Origin: Nostoc sp. S4
Lineage (GTDB): Bacteria; Cyanobacteriota; Cyanobacteriia; Cyanobacteriales; Nostocaceae
Length of the DNA stretch: 64,000 bases
NCBI GenBank assembly: GCA_029379225.1
Contig: JAQYWR010000014.1
Span: forward strand, 62,001-126,000
Direction of reading: 5' to 3'
Shown here in pieces: positions 62,524 through 64,000 of the stretch (position 1 is the stretch's first letter; every line of letters starts with the position of its first letter). A program made the translations under genes and the position numbers. The notes under the pieces were generated by a model. That model saw nothing but the letters and a program-made list of their open reading frames with translations, made no database searches and had not been told where the DNA came from.

Positions 62524-63477
62524 ATGAAAGCGATGGTAATCACAAACTTCGGAAGTCCAGAAGTCTTTGCAGAAACTGAAGTGAATAAACCAACACCAAG
62601 AAACAACGAAGTTTTAGTCAAGGTTTATGCTACCTCAGTCAACCCAGCCGACTGCGGGATGCGCCAAGGAAGTTTTGGTCCTAGAGTCAAATTACCTGCA
62701 ATTCTTGGTTTTGACGTTTCAGGTGTCGTTGAAGCAGTTGGCGAAAGTGTTAGAGATTTTCAGGTAGGTGACGAAGTTTATTATGCAATCGCTCATGAAC
62801 AAGGTGGCGGTGCTAATGCGGAGTATCATGTCGCAAATGAATCAACTATTGCCAAAAAGCCCGTAAATATATCGCATTTAGAAGCTGCTAGCGTACCTGT
62901 GGCAGGGGGTACAGCATGGGCTGCACTGATTACCAGGGCAAATATCAAAGTCGGTGAAACTGTTTTAATTCATGGTGGTGCAGGCGGTGTCGGCACATTC
63001 GCCATTCAAATAGCTAAAGCAGCAGGCGCTTACGTTTACACAACCTGTGGTAGTTACGATCGCGATTTTGTCAAGTCCATTGGCGCAGATAGAGCAATTG
63101 ATTACCGCAATCAAGACTTTATCAACATCATTATGCAGGAAACCAATGGTCAAGGAGTTAATGTAATTTTCACTACGGTTGGTGGCGAAATTTTAGCCAA
63201 AAGTTTAGCGGTTACAAAAGCTGATGGTCGCGCTGTAACTATAACAGGCGTAACAGGTGACCTCAACTTCGCTATTTTCAAAAATATTACTGTCCACTTT
63301 ACACACTTAGACCAAACCCGCCCCAAGCTTGATGCCTTAAGAACCTTAATTGAACGGGGTCAAATTAAACCCGTTGTGGGAAAAACTTTCGGGTTTCATC
63401 AGTTAGCCCAAGCACATAAAACCTTAGAAGAAGGTGGCGAGGGTGTACGCGGCAAAATTGTTGTACAGGTTGTATAA
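62524..63477 (+). CDS. MDR-family NAD(P)H:quinone oxidoreductase-like protein
   Basis: The 317-residue protein is a zinc-independent medium-chain dehydrogenase/reductase. Visible motifs are NPADCGMRQG, GFDVSGVVEAVGE, the NADP-binding VLIHGGAGGVGTFAIQIAKA and a C-terminal GGEGVRGKIVVQV. There are no zinc ligands, so a quinone or enone reductase is likely. Such a gene is not part of the scytonemin clusters I know, where trpA follows trpC, so it looks like an insertion between the two. Whether it reduces a pigment intermediate or is unrelated is open. A TTGAGGC lies shortly before the ATG. Confidence 0.88.
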   Translation: MKAMVITNFGSPEVFAETEVNKPTPRNNEVLVKVYATSVNPADCGMRQGSFGPRVKLPAILGFDVSGVVEAVGESVRDFQVGDEVYYAIAHEQGGGANAEYHVANESTIAKKPVNISHLEAASVPVAGGTAWAALITRANIKVGETVLIHGGAGGVGTFAIQIAKAAGAYVYTTCGSYDRDFVKSIGADRAIDYRNQDFINIIMQETNGQGVNVIFTTVGGEILAKSLAVTKADGRAVTITGVTGDLNFAIFKNITVHFTHLDQTRPKLDALRTLIERGQIKPVVGKTFGFHQLAQAHKTLEEGGEGVRGKIVVQVV

Positions 63478-63566
63478 ATTAACGTTTATGGTTTATCAGT
63501 CATTATTAGTTTCTACCTTTTTGTAAAGCATTAGCTATGACTCGAATCTCGAACCTAAAAAAACGG

Positions 63567-63732
63567 AGTTCAAATACTCATTAACGGAGCTAAAAGACTC
63601 ATTCACGAGTATCAAACACTCGTTAACGCAGCTAAAAGACTCATTCACGAGTATTAAAGACTCGTTAATGCAGCTAAAAGACTCATTCACGAGTATCAAA
63701 CACTCGTTAACGCAGCTAAAAGGCTCATTCAC
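63567..63732. repeat. 42-bp tandem repeat array
   Basis: Four starts of AGCTAAAAGACTCATTCACG, or its close form AGCTAAAAGGCTCATTCAC, fall at 63588, 63630, 63672 and 63714, exactly 42 bases apart. Units differ at a few positions. A partial unit leads in from 63567. On the minus strand the array reads as a 14-residue repeat (SFSCVNECLILVNE), but there is no good start signal. The array sits in the 379-base spacer before trpA. Confidence 0.8.
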
Positions 63733-63856
63733 CTAGTCCCCAGTCCCCAGTCCCCTGCTACAAGAGCTCGACAACAAAAAATCTAGCGCCAACATCGCTG
63801 ATTGCTAAGTGCTGATTATTTTAGAACTATTAACCAATCATTAACTATTTTTCCGG

Positions 63857-64000
63857 ATGACTTCTATTTCTGCTGACTTTCAAACTTTACGCGATCGCCA
63901 ACAGTGTGCTTTAATCCCTTTTATCACCGCAGGCGATCCTAACTTAGAAACCACCGCCGAGGCTTTACGCATTTTAGATCGCAATGGTGCTGACTTTATC
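63857..64000 (+). CDS. trpA: tryptophan synthase alpha chain TrpA, N-terminal part
   Basis: TrpA splits indole-3-glycerol phosphate to indole and glyceraldehyde 3-phosphate. Only the first 48 residues are in the window: the start [20 protein letters not shown] is the conserved TrpA N-terminus ([10 protein letters not shown]) and includes the region of the catalytic Glu found just beyond the edge. The ATG at 63857 follows CCGG. In N. punctiforme the cluster continues with other trp and tyr genes. Confidence 0.93.
   Translation, partial: MTSISADFQTLRDRQQCALIPFITAGDPNLETTAEALRILDRNGADFI

Noticed and set aside
63535-63732. Minus-strand 65-residue frame made of 14-residue repeats
   Set aside because: It is produced by the 42-bp tandem DNA repeat and has no start signal or independent support.
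63567-63732. CRISPR array
   Set aside because: The 42-bp units are contiguous and alike throughout, with no unique spacers and no cas genes nearby.

Overview
The window is chromosomal DNA from a filamentous, heterocyst-type cyanobacterium (Nostocales-like) that makes phycoerythrin and carries the genes for the sunscreen pigment scytonemin. The evidence is the phycobilisome genes (pebA, cpeC/D/S/T/R and linkers), petG and cytochrome cM, the frequent HIP1 octamer GCGATCGC, heptameric short repeats such as TGCCTCC, and a scy cluster in the order known from Nostoc punctiforme. The species cannot be named from the sequence alone.

Layout. Positions 1-4.3 kb hold pebA (cut by the left edge), an S-type bilin lyase, a pentapeptide-repeat protein, and a divergent pair made of an NblB-like HEAT protein and a phycobilisome-domain protein. 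Positions 4.6-9.3 kb hold a plus-strand group of exported or membrane signalling proteins: a Ser/Thr kinase with an outside tail, a 71-residue exported peptide, a COP23-family protein and two trypsin-like proteases. Three of these five share a C-terminal CPPIL(A/P)PG motif. Positions 10-15.4 kb are the phycoerythrin linker, lyase and regulator block (cpeC, cpeD, cpeS, cpeT, cpeR, then a long cpeE-like linker), with a dead linker fragment in between. Positions 15.4-41 kb are mostly housekeeping and accessory genes: a PEP-CTERM protein, PBP4-type peptidase, SWIM zinc-finger protein, penicillin/AHL acylase, a second Ser/Thr kinase, a TrmJ-type methyltransferase, a class A beta-lactamase-like protein, orphan receivers, DUF3370-like protein, pyroglutamyl peptidase-like protein, hisH, rsmD, petG, cytM and a parvulin. 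Decayed gene copies and MITE-like elements lie among them.

Positions 40.9-64 kb are the scytonemin locus: a response regulator with an AraC output domain and a PAS histidine kinase on the minus strand, a 1.8 kb control region, then scyA-scyF, a glycosyltransferase, tyrA, a DsbA/FrnE-like protein, an aroB-like cyclase, fused trpE(G), trpC, an inserted MDR oxidoreductase, and the start of trpA at the right edge. The dedicated tyr/trp genes supply p-hydroxyphenylpyruvate and tryptophan; ScyB oxidises tryptophan to indole-3-pyruvate, ScyA couples the two keto acids, ScyC cyclises the product, and the exported ScyD/E/F proteins are thought to act outside the cytoplasm.

The observation I rate highest is a family of roughly 42 bp sites with two half-sites about 21 bp apart, two upstream of scyA and one upstream of trpE. 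This is the geometry expected for an AraC-type regulator, and they are candidate operators of the neighbouring two-component system.
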